DNA from: CAVYGN01 sp964413265
GTDB lineage: Bacteria; Spirochaetota; Brevinematia; Brevinematales; JAOACQ01
DNA length: 64,000 nucleotides
Reading direction: 5' to 3'
Assembly (NCBI GenBank): GCA_964413265.1
Contig: CAYPRX010000037.1
Coordinates: forward strand, 124,001 to 188,000
The notes under the pieces were generated by a model that saw nothing but the letters and a program-made list of their open reading frames with translations, was not told where the DNA came from and searched no databases. The first letter of the stretch is position 1. Every line of letters starts with the position of its first letter. Positions 26,112 to 34,693 of this stretch are shown here, piece after piece. A program made the position numbers and the translations under genes.

Positions 26112-26972
26112 TCATATTATAGTATTGAATTTTATTTTCTTTTTTGTGTAATCCATCCAGATATCTGTTATTCCTATACCGAGGAGAATGAGAAGGATAT
26201 ACAGTATGAAATTTCCCGATGCAATGATCACACCATAAACTAATATGGTTGTCAGAGTATAAGGCACTCTTCTTTTTTTCAGCAGATAATTTATGATTAA
26301 AAAACCATAAATAATATAAAAAGAAGAAAAATAGAGGCAACAGTTCAAAAGCAATATCTCAAGAAAAAAAGAAGCAAATAATCCGTTTCCAATAAAATCA
26401 CCCAGGACCTCAAAAATCCAGAAAATGGTCCAGGAAACCACAAGCAGTATTATCTGTTTGTGGTTGAATTTGATCAGAAAACGGTTCCAGAAACTCGCAT
26501 AGTGCCTGCCTGCTGTAATCATTAAAAAAAATGCAGCACCGGCTGCTATACAAGCAGGGTAAATAAACCGGAAAAATCTGGCTGCTATGAATACCAAATC
26601 CAGACTTGCAGCCGCCGGCAATGCCTTCCTGATTGACCCTGTATATAAACCCTTCAAATAATCCCAGATTTTATCTGCCGCGGGTATGTAAAAAAAACAG
26701 AGAAGTATGAGCCCGATAAAAAAAAGAATCTTCAACCCTGCATAAAAAAATTTATCTTTCTTTATAATTTCCCTGTACAATATAGCGCTTGCTACAGTCG
26801 TACCAATAAAAACCCCTGCAGTCTTATTCAGGAAAAAAAGCCCGATCGATAAGAACAGATAAATATAGAGCATTCCCTTCTTTTTTAACGCCGGTTTTAA
26901 CAGGAAAATTACTGAGTAGAATGATAAGTAAACAGACAGAGTAATTAAAACAAAAAAAAAGGAAAGTTCCAC
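26112..26972 (-). CDS. DUF2232/YybS-type membrane protein
   Basis: 286 residues, GTG start with AAGGA upstream. About eight TM helices. Assignment rests on synteny (a YybS-like protein between rpsR and rplI is widespread) and on the C-terminal LLGIGITDIWMDYTKKK, which resembles the GxxDxWxDxRK end of that family. The function of the family is unknown. Confidence 0.65.
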   Translation of the reverse strand: MELSFFFVLITLSVYLSFYSVIFLLKPALKKKGMLYIYLFLSIGLFFLNKTAGVFIGTTVASAILYREIIKKDKFFYAGLKILFFIGLILLCFFYIPAADKIWDYLKGLYTGSIRKALPAAASLDLVFIAARFFRFIYPACIAAGAAFFLMITAGRHYASFWNRFLIKFNHKQIILLVVSWTIFWIFEVLGDFIGNGLFASFFLEILLLNCCLYFSSFYIIYGFLIINYLLKKRRVPYTLTTILVYGVIIASGNFILYILLILLGIGITDIWMDYTKKKIKFNTII

Positions 26973-26986
26973 TCTTTATCCTTGCT

Positions 26987-27373
26987 TTACCTGTCAAGAA
27001 AAGGCAGCAAAGCGATAATTCTGGCTTTTTTTATCTCCCTGACAATATTTCTCTGATGTTTTGCGCAATTTCCGCTTATCCTTCGTGGCAGAATCTTGCC
27101 GCTGGGCATAACATAACGCTTTATATTATCAATATTCTTATAATTTATCATTTTTTCATCGATCTGACGTGTACAGTATTTGCATACCTTTTTAGTATAG
27201 AAAAATTTTTTTCTATCAGACATTGCCGCACCGCGGCCGGAGCCGAAGTCTTTGACCTGCTTGGCAGGATTTTCAATCCCCATATCCTGGGCTGAGGCAG
27301 AAGGCGGCATTGACTCCATCTCCTGAATAGCTTCTGTTCCTTCTATCTGCTCTGTTTTCGTTTCATCCGACAT
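26987..27373 (-). CDS. rpsR: Ribosomal protein bS18 with acidic N-terminal extension
   Basis: 128 residues; ordinary bS18 is 70-90. The core begins near residue 51 (MSDRKKFFYTKKVCKYC) and ends normally (ARIIALLPFLDR). The first 50 residues are acidic and low-complexity. The long form is supported by AAGGAGA 7 nt before the ATG at 27373, while no ribosome site precedes the internal ATG. The core keeps VCKYC and NCAKH, which could hold zinc. It lies between ssb and the DUF2232 gene. Confidence 0.93.
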   Translation of the reverse strand: MSDETKTEQIEGTEAIQEMESMPPSASAQDMGIENPAKQVKDFGSGRGAAMSDRKKFFYTKKVCKYCTRQIDEKMINYKNIDNIKRYVMPSGKILPRRISGNCAKHQRNIVREIKKARIIALLPFLDR

Positions 27374-27398
27374 ACTGCAGTCTCCTTATAATTAATTA

Positions 27399-27884
27399 TT
27401 AAAAATTAGGTTCATCGTTGGTATTATCCAGTTCTGATGATGGCTCGACCGGCGTTGGGTTGAAATCTGTATTGTCGTAGAAATTATCCTCGAAAGGAGT
27501 TTCCTGGGATTTGGTCTGCAGAGAGTTATCCTTTATGCCTCCTGCGGATTTCGCACCTGATGGAGGTCCCAGAAATTCAACTCTTTCGGCAATTATCTCC
27601 ACTATACTCCTCTTTGAGCCGTCTTGAGTAACCCAGCTTCTCTGTTCAAGTCTTCCGTCCAGGGCGACCTGCTTTCCTTTCGAGAGGAAATTACTGCAAT
27701 TCTCAGCGCTCTTTCCCCAGACAACAACATTAAAAAAACTTACGCTGTCAGAGCCGTCGGTTTTTGGCTTGCCGCCGACAGCTATTCCGAACCTCGCAAC
27801 AGCTGTTCCCGCGGGAGTGTATTTCAGTTCAACATCGGCGGAGAGCCTCCCGACAATAATGATTCTATTAATGTCCCAGCTCAT
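27399..27884 (-). CDS. ssb: Single-stranded DNA-binding protein
   Basis: 161 residues. The OB fold is clear (INRIIIVGRLSADVELKYTPAGTAVARFGIAV; VVWGKSAENCSNFLSKGKQVALDGRL). The tail is acidic and ends EPNF rather than the common DDDIPF, still giving an aromatic C-terminus for partner docking. It overlaps no gene but its ribosome site touches the rpsF stop. Confidence 0.95.
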   Translation of the reverse strand: MSWDINRIIIVGRLSADVELKYTPAGTAVARFGIAVGGKPKTDGSDSVSFFNVVVWGKSAENCSNFLSKGKQVALDGRLEQRSWVTQDGSKRSIVEIIAERVEFLGPPSGAKSAGGIKDNSLQTKSQETPFEDNFYDNTDFNPTPVEPSSELDNTNDEPNF

Positions 27885-27885
27885 T

Positions 27886-28176
27886 TTATTCTCCGGCCAG
27901 CATCATATGGCGGATTATATCTTCATCGAATTTCATCAGACGTTCGAATTCGGGAATGTGTTTCGTATCCATCTCGATTTTAGCTATATGATAATAAGCC
28001 CTTCTGAAATCTTCACGATTGCGGTGGATCGGGTAAGCAAGCTGACGGGTTCCCATATCGCTTTCATTGACAATCTTAGCCTTGATTTTTTTGAAATAAT
28101 CATGGATCCTTTCAACGGCAGCTTTGGCAAGCTCGCCTTCCTTGATGAGGAAAGCGATTTCATACTTCCTTAACAT
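27886..28176 (-). CDS. rpsF: Ribosomal protein bS6
   Basis: 96 residues. Characteristic start (MLRKYEIAFLIKEGELAKA) and the REDFRRAYYHIAKIEMDTKHI region. bS6 binds with bS18 to 16S rRNA. First gene of the ribosomal/replication operon, with AAGGAGG before the start, a consensus promoter about 70 nt upstream, and a structured leader. Confidence 0.95.
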   Translation of the reverse strand: MLRKYEIAFLIKEGELAKAAVERIHDYFKKIKAKIVNESDMGTRQLAYPIHRNREDFRRAYYHIAKIEMDTKHIPEFERLMKFDEDIIRHMMLAGE

Positions 28177-28198
28177 TTACTCCTCCTTATGGACTGAT

Positions 28199-28230
28199 TG
28201 TCTGTGAAGACACGCCTGCCTTTGGGCAGG
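28199..28230 (-). promoter_or_regulatory. rpsF leader with two hairpins
   Basis: The short leader between the predicted start of transcription and rpsF holds two stems: CCTGCC/GGCAGG with a four-base loop (28215-28230) and TGTCT/AGACA with a four-base loop (28199-28212). Many rpsF leaders bind the S6-S18 complex to repress their own operon. I do not see the conserved CCG loop of that motif with certainty, so autoregulation is inferred from position and structure only. Confidence 0.4.
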
Positions 28231-28244
28231 AAGGATAGCAAAAA

Positions 28245-28273
28245 ATATTAAGAAAAACAGACCTTTTTGTCAA
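28245..28273 (-). promoter_or_regulatory. Predicted promoter for the rpsF operon
   Basis: Minus strand: perfect TTGACA (28273-28268), 17 nt, TAATAT (28250-28245). Located between the methyltransferase stop and rpsF. Confidence 0.75.
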
Positions 28274-28282
28274 GTTATCTTA

Positions 28283-29071
28283 CTAGTATAATTTACGGGC
28301 ATAAATTTCAAAGGTGTCGCCCAGACCGATCAGTTTCTGGATTATTTTGATTATTCCTATGGAAGGCAAACCTGCCCTTTCCGGATGAAGACCGAAAAAT
28401 TCAAGCCTTTCCAGATGAAATCCATTAGTTTTCAGGACGGATATCATAGCACCTGGAGAAGGTTCAAAATAGTGTTCCTCCGGCCTTTTCAAGTAATATG
28501 CAGTTGGATTGAAGCGCGGGAAAGCTCCTACAGAATTGGGGACGGATAATGCAATTATACCCCTTTCATTAAGAAAACTGCTGGCTTTTTTTATCCAGGA
28601 GAGAGGTTCCTGCATATGTTCAAGCGTAAACCATAAGCTGACAGCATCAAAATCGCCAGAAATTTCACTGAGATCCTGCCATACCTTTAATTTAAATGCC
28701 CGGCTTGAGAAATCACGGGCATAATCTGAGATTTCAACGCCTTCAGGCTTCAATCCCATTTTTACAGCCTCGTTGCAAAACAATCCCATTGCAGAACCTA
28801 TATCCAGAATCCTTCCTCCAGGGGGTAGCATTTTAACTAATATCCTTAGCCTCCTCTTTGCAATTTCCCTGATATTCCACTCATCGTCTATATAAGTCTT
28901 CCCGTAAGTTTTGAGGTGTCCGGTTTTAAAATAATCCTCTTCATATGTGATAACCGGTTCACCATACCGTGCCTGGAAATTGGAACCGCAGTTTAGACAT
29001 ATATTAAGTGTATAAAATGAGCCATCGAAAACCTTTCTGCTCAACTCAGCCTGGCATAATGGACATTCCAT
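28283..29071 (-). CDS. Class I SAM methyltransferase with N-terminal zinc ribbon
   Basis: 262 residues from ATG 29071, which has AAGGAGCG upstream; an ATG nine codons earlier lacks one. The N-terminus has a CPLC...CLNC zinc ribbon, followed by a class I methyltransferase fold (GGRILDIGSAMGLFCNEAVKMG as motif I; FDAVSLWFTLEHMQEP near motif IV). Such proteins are common in polysaccharide and natural-product modification, but the substrate is not predictable. It overlaps the rsmG 3' end by 26 nt. Confidence 0.8.
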   Translation of the reverse strand: MECPLCQAELSRKVFDGSFYTLNICLNCGSNFQARYGEPVITYEEDYFKTGHLKTYGKTYIDDEWNIREIAKRRLRILVKMLPPGGRILDIGSAMGLFCNEAVKMGLKPEGVEISDYARDFSSRAFKLKVWQDLSEISGDFDAVSLWFTLEHMQEPLSWIKKASSFLNERGIIALSVPNSVGAFPRFNPTAYYLKRPEEHYFEPSPGAMISVLKTNGFHLERLEFFGLHPERAGLPSIGIIKIIQKLIGLGDTFEIYARKLY

Positions 29072-29660
29072 TTTCGCTCCTTGCTCGATGTCTTTCAATA
29101 ATTAAAAGGCTGCCTTTTTCAAGATGTACTATTTTAAAATTTTCTATATCGGCATCACCTGTCTCTTCAAGAAGTTTATCTTCCCTTCCCTTTAGCAGGT
29201 AAAATCGGGAACAGCCGGGCGCATGTTTTTTGCTCCATTTTATTATATTTGCCGTTGAAGAATACGCTCTAGAAATTATTACGCTCTCCTCCCTGAAAAT
29301 AAAACCGCAATTTATATCGACCACGCAGGAGTTGATGTGGAGCTTTTTAGTAATGAATTCCAGAAAAGCAAGCTTTTTTGAATTCCTTTCAGTAAGGTAG
29401 AATTTTTTTGACGGAAGAAGGACGCTTAATGGAACAGCAGGAATACCACCACCGCTACCGATATCTATTATGTTTTGACAAATACAGTTTTCAAGAAACG
29501 GATAAAGTGCGAGACTGTCTTTAATATGTGTTTCCAGTAACTTTTCTTCTGTAGATCTGCCGATCAGATTAACTGTTCTGTTCCATTTTAAAAGCTCTTC
29601 TATATATGTATCAATAAGTTTTCGATATTTATCAGTAAACTCAATACCGTATGAAATCAT
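29046..29660 (-). CDS. rsmG: 16S rRNA m7G527 methyltransferase RsmG
   Basis: 204 residues. The helical N-terminus (LLKWNRTVNLIG) and motif I (NIIDIGSGGGIPAVPLSVLLP) are diagnostic for RsmG/GidB. It methylates G527 of 16S rRNA; its loss gives low-level streptomycin resistance in other bacteria. It is first of a two-gene minus-strand unit, divergent from ogt. Confidence 0.92.
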   Translation of the reverse strand: MISYGIEFTDKYRKLIDTYIEELLKWNRTVNLIGRSTEEKLLETHIKDSLALYPFLENCICQNIIDIGSGGGIPAVPLSVLLPSKKFYLTERNSKKLAFLEFITKKLHINSCVVDINCGFIFREESVIISRAYSSTANIIKWSKKHAPGCSRFYLLKGREDKLLEETGDADIENFKIVHLEKGSLLIIERHRARSENGMSIMPG

Positions 29661-29736
29661 ATCAGATTATAGAACTGATATGGAAAATAATCCAGAGTCT
29701 GCGGTATCTGAACTTCACTTGAGATTATCTTTCTTT

Positions 29737-29765
29737 TTGAGATTTTTCATTTTTTATATCATAAT
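29737..29765 (+). promoter_or_regulatory. Predicted promoter for ogt
   Basis: TTGAGA (29737-29742), 17 nt, CATAAT (29760-29765), 32 nt before the ATG. Each box differs from consensus at one position. Confidence 0.55.
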
Positions 29766-29797
29766 TCAATTAAAAGGCGCATTTCTGGAGATAATAT

Positions 29798-30307
29798 ATG
29801 AATATAATGATTGCTGACGGTACTCATACTTTTGTGATAGATGGGATCGTCATTAAAGTTGCGGTTCTTAAAAATGTTATCCAGAATATCGGTCTGACCA
29901 TGATGGGCATGGGTTATGATGAGAATACCGTTATAGAGGATTCCTGGCTGTCTGGTTATTTCAGGGATTTTCTCTATGGAAACATAACTTTTTTTGAGCT
30001 TGAATTAAACAGGACCGGACTTACTGATTTTCAAAAGGCTGTATTTGATGCCGCATTATTGATACCCTATGGAAGAACAGTTTCTTATCAGGAATTAGCC
30101 GAAAAGATCGGAGGTAAAAAATATGCCAGGGCTGTGGGTATGGCTCTGTCAAAAAATCCATTTCCTCTTGCAGTTCCATGCCATAGGGTCCTGCCAAAGA
30201 ATTCCGATATAGAACATCCTGGACGATTCGGTGGAGGAACATCCCTGAAAAAGAAATTATTGAAAATCGAAAACGAAAACAAAAAAGATCCAATGATTCT
30301 TTTTTAA
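29798..30307 (+). CDS. ogt: Methylated-DNA-protein-cysteine methyltransferase
   Basis: 169 residues. It repairs O6-alkylguanine by transferring the alkyl group to its own cysteine. The active-site PCHRV is present with Cys128, and the helix-turn-helix region (IPYGRTVSYQELAEKIGGKKYARAVGMALSKNP) is typical. The N-terminal domain is short, as in Ogt rather than Ada. The next gene starts 11 nt downstream. Confidence 0.93.
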   Translation: MNIMIADGTHTFVIDGIVIKVAVLKNVIQNIGLTMMGMGYDENTVIEDSWLSGYFRDFLYGNITFFELELNRTGLTDFQKAVFDAALLIPYGRTVSYQELAEKIGGKKYARAVGMALSKNPFPLAVPCHRVLPKNSDIEHPGRFGGGTSLKKKLLKIENENKKDPMILF

Positions 30308-30317
30308 GGAGACTGAG

Positions 30318-31034
30318 TTGTTTGTATATGGAAGAAATTCGATTGAAGAAGCCCTTGCGGAAAAAATTTCTCTGAAGAGGGTAATTGTCGAACGGGGGAA
30401 GGAAGGAAAGTTTGAAAATTTAATCCGGAGACTTAAAGAAACAGGATCGCCCGTGTCTTATATGATCGGTAAAACACTTTTCTCACTTGCAGGCACATTC
30501 AAGCACCAGGGTATAATTGGAGAGATGGATCTGCCCGGAAATGTTATTGATAATGATCAAGTAATTATTGACTGGTCCAGCCTGGATTCCATCATCGCCC
30601 TTGACGGAATAACTGATACCGGAAATTTAGGAGCTATTATAAGGTCAGCTCTTCTTTTCGGATTCGATGCTGCCGTGCTTCCAAGAGACAATAGCGCAAG
30701 AATAACCCCCCAGGCAATTAAAGCGTCAGCGGGAGCGGTATACCATCAAAAAATTATATATATAAACAGCCTGAGCAATTTTTTACTCAAGATCAGAGAA
30801 AACGGATTTAATATAATCGGCCTTGCAGGAGAAGCCAGGTCTTCAATTCAAGAAATTGATATAAGGGGAAAAATCTGTTATATTATCGGGTCTGAGAGAA
30901 AAGGAATTCGAAAATCAGTGAAAAAATTATGCGATGAGCTGGTTTTCATCCCCACTACGGGAAAGTTCAACAGTCTAAATGCATCCGTTTCAAGCGCGAT
31001 AGCAATGTGGGAATTTTACCGGAAAAGAATTTAA
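30318..31034 (+). CDS. SPOUT-family RNA 2'-O-methyltransferase (RlmB/TrmH type)
   Basis: 238 residues from a TTG start with AAGGAGA upstream. The N-terminal substrate-binding domain begins FVYGRNSIEEAL, the RlmB form. The SPOUT domain has ITDTGNLGAIIRSALLFG, IIGSERKGIRKSV and FNSLNASVSSAIAMWEF, which form the trefoil-knot SAM site. The most likely product is RlmB (23S Gm2251), but TrmH-like paralogues cannot be excluded. Confidence 0.85.
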   Translation: MFVYGRNSIEEALAEKISLKRVIVERGKEGKFENLIRRLKETGSPVSYMIGKTLFSLAGTFKHQGIIGEMDLPGNVIDNDQVIIDWSSLDSIIALDGITDTGNLGAIIRSALLFGFDAAVLPRDNSARITPQAIKASAGAVYHQKIIYINSLSNFLLKIRENGFNIIGLAGEARSSIQEIDIRGKICYIIGSERKGIRKSVKKLCDELVFIPTTGKFNSLNASVSSAIAMWEFYRKRI

Positions 31035-31111
31035 GAAACCCGTATTTTTTACCGATATTCTGTTAATTTTGGGGGCTTTCCGGGGGAATTTCGACAACTC
31101 AGCGGAGCATT

Positions 31112-32791
31112 ATGGATATTCACTCTCATGGAAGACAGTCGATGGAGCTGTCTTCGTTTAAAAGTCTGAGTAAAAGAATTACCCTTTTAGTCTTCTGGAT
31201 CTTCATTGTTATTTGTCTTGTTATAACGGCGACGCTTGCTGTCTACAGCCATTCACTGAATTTTACTGTAAATCAGGGCAGCCATGAAAAGATAGCATTG
31301 ATTTCAATTCTTGTGATTGAGTTTGCTCTTGGCGGCCTCGCTTTCATTTTAGTAATATTGAGGTTTCTTAATGATCATATCTGGCGTCCTCTTTTAAGCC
31401 TTAACGAAGCGATCATCAGTATTTCAAATAAAAATCTGTATGCAAGAGCGGCTCATCACCATCCAATTGGTGAAATGGAAGTTTTGTTTAAAAATTTTAA
31501 CATAATGACCGAAGCTTTGAATAAATTGATAGAAGAATCTTATTCCATCATATGGTCTGATATCATTACCAATCTTCCCAACCGGGACAGAATATTGATT
31601 GATATCGAAAGGACGGAAAAACCGTCGCTTATACTGGCAAATATCGACTTTTTTAAGGAAATAAACGACTGCTATGGCAATAAGATCGGCGATATGATTC
31701 TTAAGGAGACTGCCTATCGTTTTAAAAAAATGCAGGGGGAATTGAGATATCGCCTGTACAGGATGCCGGCTGACGAGTTTGCACTTCTTTTTGATTGCGA
31801 TATTGACAGGGAAAGCCTGATAGATATTGTCAAACTGCTTTCAAATATTATAAATGAAAGGCCTTTTTACCTCAGCGGGCATGAAATCAATGTCAGAGTA
31901 ACATTCGGCATAGCCCTCGGCGGCGAGATACGTGAGAAGGAGATTACAGAGGGCAAATGGAGAAAACTGGCAACTAATGCTGATATGGCCCTTAAACGCG
32001 CGAAGCGTTTGCAGAAAAATTTCATAATTTTCGATGAATCTATGGAAATTATAAAAGAATATGAAAACAATATCATATGGAAGCAAAAACTAAAAGATGC
32101 TATATATAATCACAGGATAATCCCGTTTTTCCAGCCGATTGTAAATAATGTCAACGGGAAAATTGAAAAGTATGAAACTCTTGTACGCCTTATAGACAAA
32201 CAGGGTTCCATAGTCCATCCCCATAATTTTCTGGATCTAGCCAAGAAATCACATCTCTATGATAATATTACAAAAGCAATGATTACAAAATCTTTCGCGG
32301 TTTTTGAAAACCTTAATTATGAATTTTCAATAAACCTGACCGTTAATGACATTCTGGATGAGGAAATCAATAATTTCATCAAACAGGAATTGAAAAAAAA
32401 CAAACCTATAGCTAAGCGTTTAGTTTTCGAGATTCTTGAATCTGAGGGCATTGAAAACTACAAGGAAGTCATGGTATTTATAGAGGAGGTAAAGGGACTC
32501 GGCTGCAAGATAGCCATTGACGATTTCGGATCAGGATATTCAAATTTCGAGCATATAATGAGGCTTGATGTAGATTATATCAAGATCTGTTCATCGCTGA
32601 TAAAAAATCTTGCCAATGACAGAAACTCGCAAATAATTACAAAGACAATAGTTAACTTTGCAAAAGAACTAGGCCTGAAAACCATATCGGAATATGTACA
32701 TTCACGTGAGGTTTATGAAAAAGGCGTCGAACTTGGCGTTGATTACTCACAGGGTTTTTATTTCGGTGAACCCAAAGAATTTCTCGTCTGA
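31112..32791 (+). CDS. Membrane GGDEF-EAL protein with degenerate GGDEF
   Basis: 559 residues. Two TM helices (about 23-48 and 65-90) flank a short periplasmic loop; a HAMP-like segment follows, then GGDEF (about 150-310) and EAL (about 325-559). The cyclase signature GGDEF is PADEF (RMPADEFALLF), so diguanylate cyclase activity is unlikely. The EAL domain keeps ETL at the ExL site, the FEILESE and AIDDFGSGYSN metal motifs, DYIKI and the late SEY glutamate. It is therefore probably a c-di-GMP phosphodiesterase whose GGDEF part is regulatory. Confidence 0.87.
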   Translation: MDIHSHGRQSMELSSFKSLSKRITLLVFWIFIVICLVITATLAVYSHSLNFTVNQGSHEKIALISILVIEFALGGLAFILVILRFLNDHIWRPLLSLNEAIISISNKNLYARAAHHHPIGEMEVLFKNFNIMTEALNKLIEESYSIIWSDIITNLPNRDRILIDIERTEKPSLILANIDFFKEINDCYGNKIGDMILKETAYRFKKMQGELRYRLYRMPADEFALLFDCDIDRESLIDIVKLLSNIINERPFYLSGHEINVRVTFGIALGGEIREKEITEGKWRKLATNADMALKRAKRLQKNFIIFDESMEIIKEYENNIIWKQKLKDAIYNHRIIPFFQPIVNNVNGKIEKYETLVRLIDKQGSIVHPHNFLDLAKKSHLYDNITKAMITKSFAVFENLNYEFSINLTVNDILDEEINNFIKQELKKNKPIAKRLVFEILESEGIENYKEVMVFIEEVKGLGCKIAIDDFGSGYSNFEHIMRLDVDYIKICSSLIKNLANDRNSQIITKTIVNFAKELGLKTISEYVHSREVYEKGVELGVDYSQGFYFGEPKEFLV

Positions 32792-32809
32792 TGTGCCATT
32801 ATCTATGTC

Positions 32810-32836
32810 TTGACATCGAATCTTTCCTGTTATAAA
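32810..32836 (+). promoter_or_regulatory. Predicted promoter for tmk-dxr
   Basis: Perfect TTGACA (32810-32815) and TATAAA (32831-32836) with a short 15-nt spacer and a TG extension before the -10. It lies about 70 nt upstream of the tmk start. Confidence 0.5.
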
Positions 32837-32905
32837 CTAAATCACTTTTCATCTCGTAAACTCCTGCAAGTGATGTTTATCATAAGTAAGCCAGAGGAAT
32901 ATAAA

Positions 32906-33532
32906 ATGGCAAGAGGATTTTTCATAACAATTGAAGGCATCGAGGGCTGTGGAAAATCTACGCAGGCCCGTTTCCTCTATGATCACCTTATCAGAGAAGG
33001 GATTGATTCAATACTGACCCATGAACCTGGGGGAACCGAAGCCGGTATTATGATCCGTGATATTCTGCTTAATTCCAAAACCCTCTCTCCATACTGTGAG
33101 CTTTTTCTATTTATGGCTGACAGGAGCCAGCATGTTGAGGAAATTATTAACCCAGCACTTCTGCGTGGGGCGATAGTTATATGTGACAGGTATTATCATT
33201 CGACTTTCGCTTATCAGTCCGGGGGTAGAGGCATTAATAGCAAAGTGATTGAAAATCTTAATGATCTCGCTGTAAATGAGGCAAGACCGGATCTTACATT
33301 TTATATCGATATTCCTCCTGAAATTGGCCTCTCAAGAAAAAATTCCGCCAGTCTTTCCTTAGATAGAATTGAAAAAGAGGAGCTTGACTTCCACAGGCAG
33401 GTAAGAGAAGCATTTAAAAATATGGCTCTTTCATGCAGCAATATCGTTTTAATAGACGGGGATAGAGGAATAGAGGAGGTCGGCAGGGAAATAATCGATA
33501 TTTTCTTTAAGAAATTTAACAAGACAGGTTAG
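32906..33532 (+). CDS. tmk: Thymidylate kinase
   Basis: 208 residues from ATG 32906, preceded by AGAGGAAT. The open frame reaches 96 nt further but that part contains the promoter. It phosphorylates dTMP to dTDP. P-loop EGIEGCGKSTQAR, DR(Y/H) motif VICDRYYHSTFAYQ and the lid region are present. The dxr start lies 2 nt after the stop. Confidence 0.95.
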   Translation: MARGFFITIEGIEGCGKSTQARFLYDHLIREGIDSILTHEPGGTEAGIMIRDILLNSKTLSPYCELFLFMADRSQHVEEIINPALLRGAIVICDRYYHSTFAYQSGGRGINSKVIENLNDLAVNEARPDLTFYIDIPPEIGLSRKNSASLSLDRIEKEELDFHRQVREAFKNMALSCSNIVLIDGDRGIEEVGREIIDIFFKKFNKTG

Positions 33533-33534
33533 TC

Positions 33535-34680
33535 ATGGAAAATATTGTCATTCTTGGAGCGACAGGTTCAATAGGTTCATCAGTCATCGATGTAATCAGG
33601 AGTTATCCATCGAAATTTAAACTCGTCGGTGTAAGCGGTCATAAAAATCTGGTTAAACTCAGTGAAATAATAAGAGAATTTTCCCCTGAATTGGTATGCC
33701 TCCCTGAAGAAAATCCAGATTTTATTAAGCAATTTCCCTCACTCACATTTTCTTTCGGTGAGATTGGTCTCATTGAAGCGGCAAAATTGTCGTCAGCCGG
33801 AATAGTAGTTATAGGCATATCCGGAATTGCCGGCCTCTATCCAACCCTTGCTGCTGCACAAGCAAGGAAAAAAATCCTCTCAGCCAATAAGGAATCTATA
33901 GTTGCAGCAGGAGAAATCATTAATAAGGCCTTAGAGGATTCAGGGCTTTTTATAACTCCGCTGGACAGCGAGCATAACGCAATATTCAATATTTTTTCAA
34001 GGATTCAGAGAAATTTTATTAAAAGTATCTGTCTTACCGCCTCGGGAGGGCCATTTCTGAATAAAAAGATAACAAGGGATTTAAGCAAGGAGGACGTTCT
34101 TAATCATCCGGTCTGGGATATGGGGAAAACAATTACAGTTAATAGCGCAACTCTGATCAATAAGGGATTTGAGGTCATTGAGGCTCATTACCTTTTTAAA
34201 ATGGATTATGAAAGAATAAAAGTGCTGATTCACCCTCAATCACTTGTTCATGGCATTGTGGAGACCATAGACGGTTCTCAATTTATGGCCTGTTCCCCCA
34301 GTGATATGCGATATCCCATAGCCTTATCGCTCTTTTACCCTGAAATTCCGGAACAGAAATTTCCTGCACTTGATCTCGCCGGCAGAAAACTGGATTTTTC
34401 GGAACCTGACTTGGAAAAATTTCCTCTTCTTCGTTTATCATACGAAGCGGGCATTGAAGGAGGGGTCATACCTGCTGTTCTGAATGCGGCAAATGAAACA
34501 GCTGTCGAGTTTTTCCTCAATGGGACAATTGGTTTTCCTGATATACCTGTAATCATAAGACGAGTAATCGACATTTTTTCAGCAGGTAATATAAATAAAG
34601 ACTCACTGTCACTTGAGATGATTCTTGAAAAGGACAGGGAAGCAAGGCTTACCGCCAGGAAAATAATCGAAAGCATCTAA
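33535..34680 (+). CDS. dxr: 1-deoxy-D-xylulose 5-phosphate reductoisomerase
   Basis: 381 residues. It makes 2-C-methylerythritol 4-phosphate in the non-mevalonate isoprenoid pathway. NADPH-binding ILGATGSIGSSVIDVI, the metal site region LDSEHNAIFN, the loop TASGGPF and HPVWDMGKTITVNSATLINKG are conserved. Immediate coupling to tmk suggests cotranscription. The gene ends 13 nt from the convergent HisKA-only gene. Confidence 0.96.
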   Translation: MENIVILGATGSIGSSVIDVIRSYPSKFKLVGVSGHKNLVKLSEIIREFSPELVCLPEENPDFIKQFPSLTFSFGEIGLIEAAKLSSAGIVVIGISGIAGLYPTLAAAQARKKILSANKESIVAAGEIINKALEDSGLFITPLDSEHNAIFNIFSRIQRNFIKSICLTASGGPFLNKKITRDLSKEDVLNHPVWDMGKTITVNSATLINKGFEVIEAHYLFKMDYERIKVLIHPQSLVHGIVETIDGSQFMACSPSDMRYPIALSLFYPEIPEQKFPALDLAGRKLDFSEPDLEKFPLLRLSYEAGIEGGVIPAVLNAANETAVEFFLNGTIGFPDIPVIIRRVIDIFSAGNINKDSLSLEMILEKDREARLTARKIIESI

Positions 34681-34693
34681 AAATTATTCAGAG

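Noticed and set aside
21047..28176. One continuous transcript from rpsF to the rhomboid gene
   Set aside because: All genes are co-directional and close, but whether transcription is continuous over 7 kb cannot be seen from sequence, so only local couplings are claimed.
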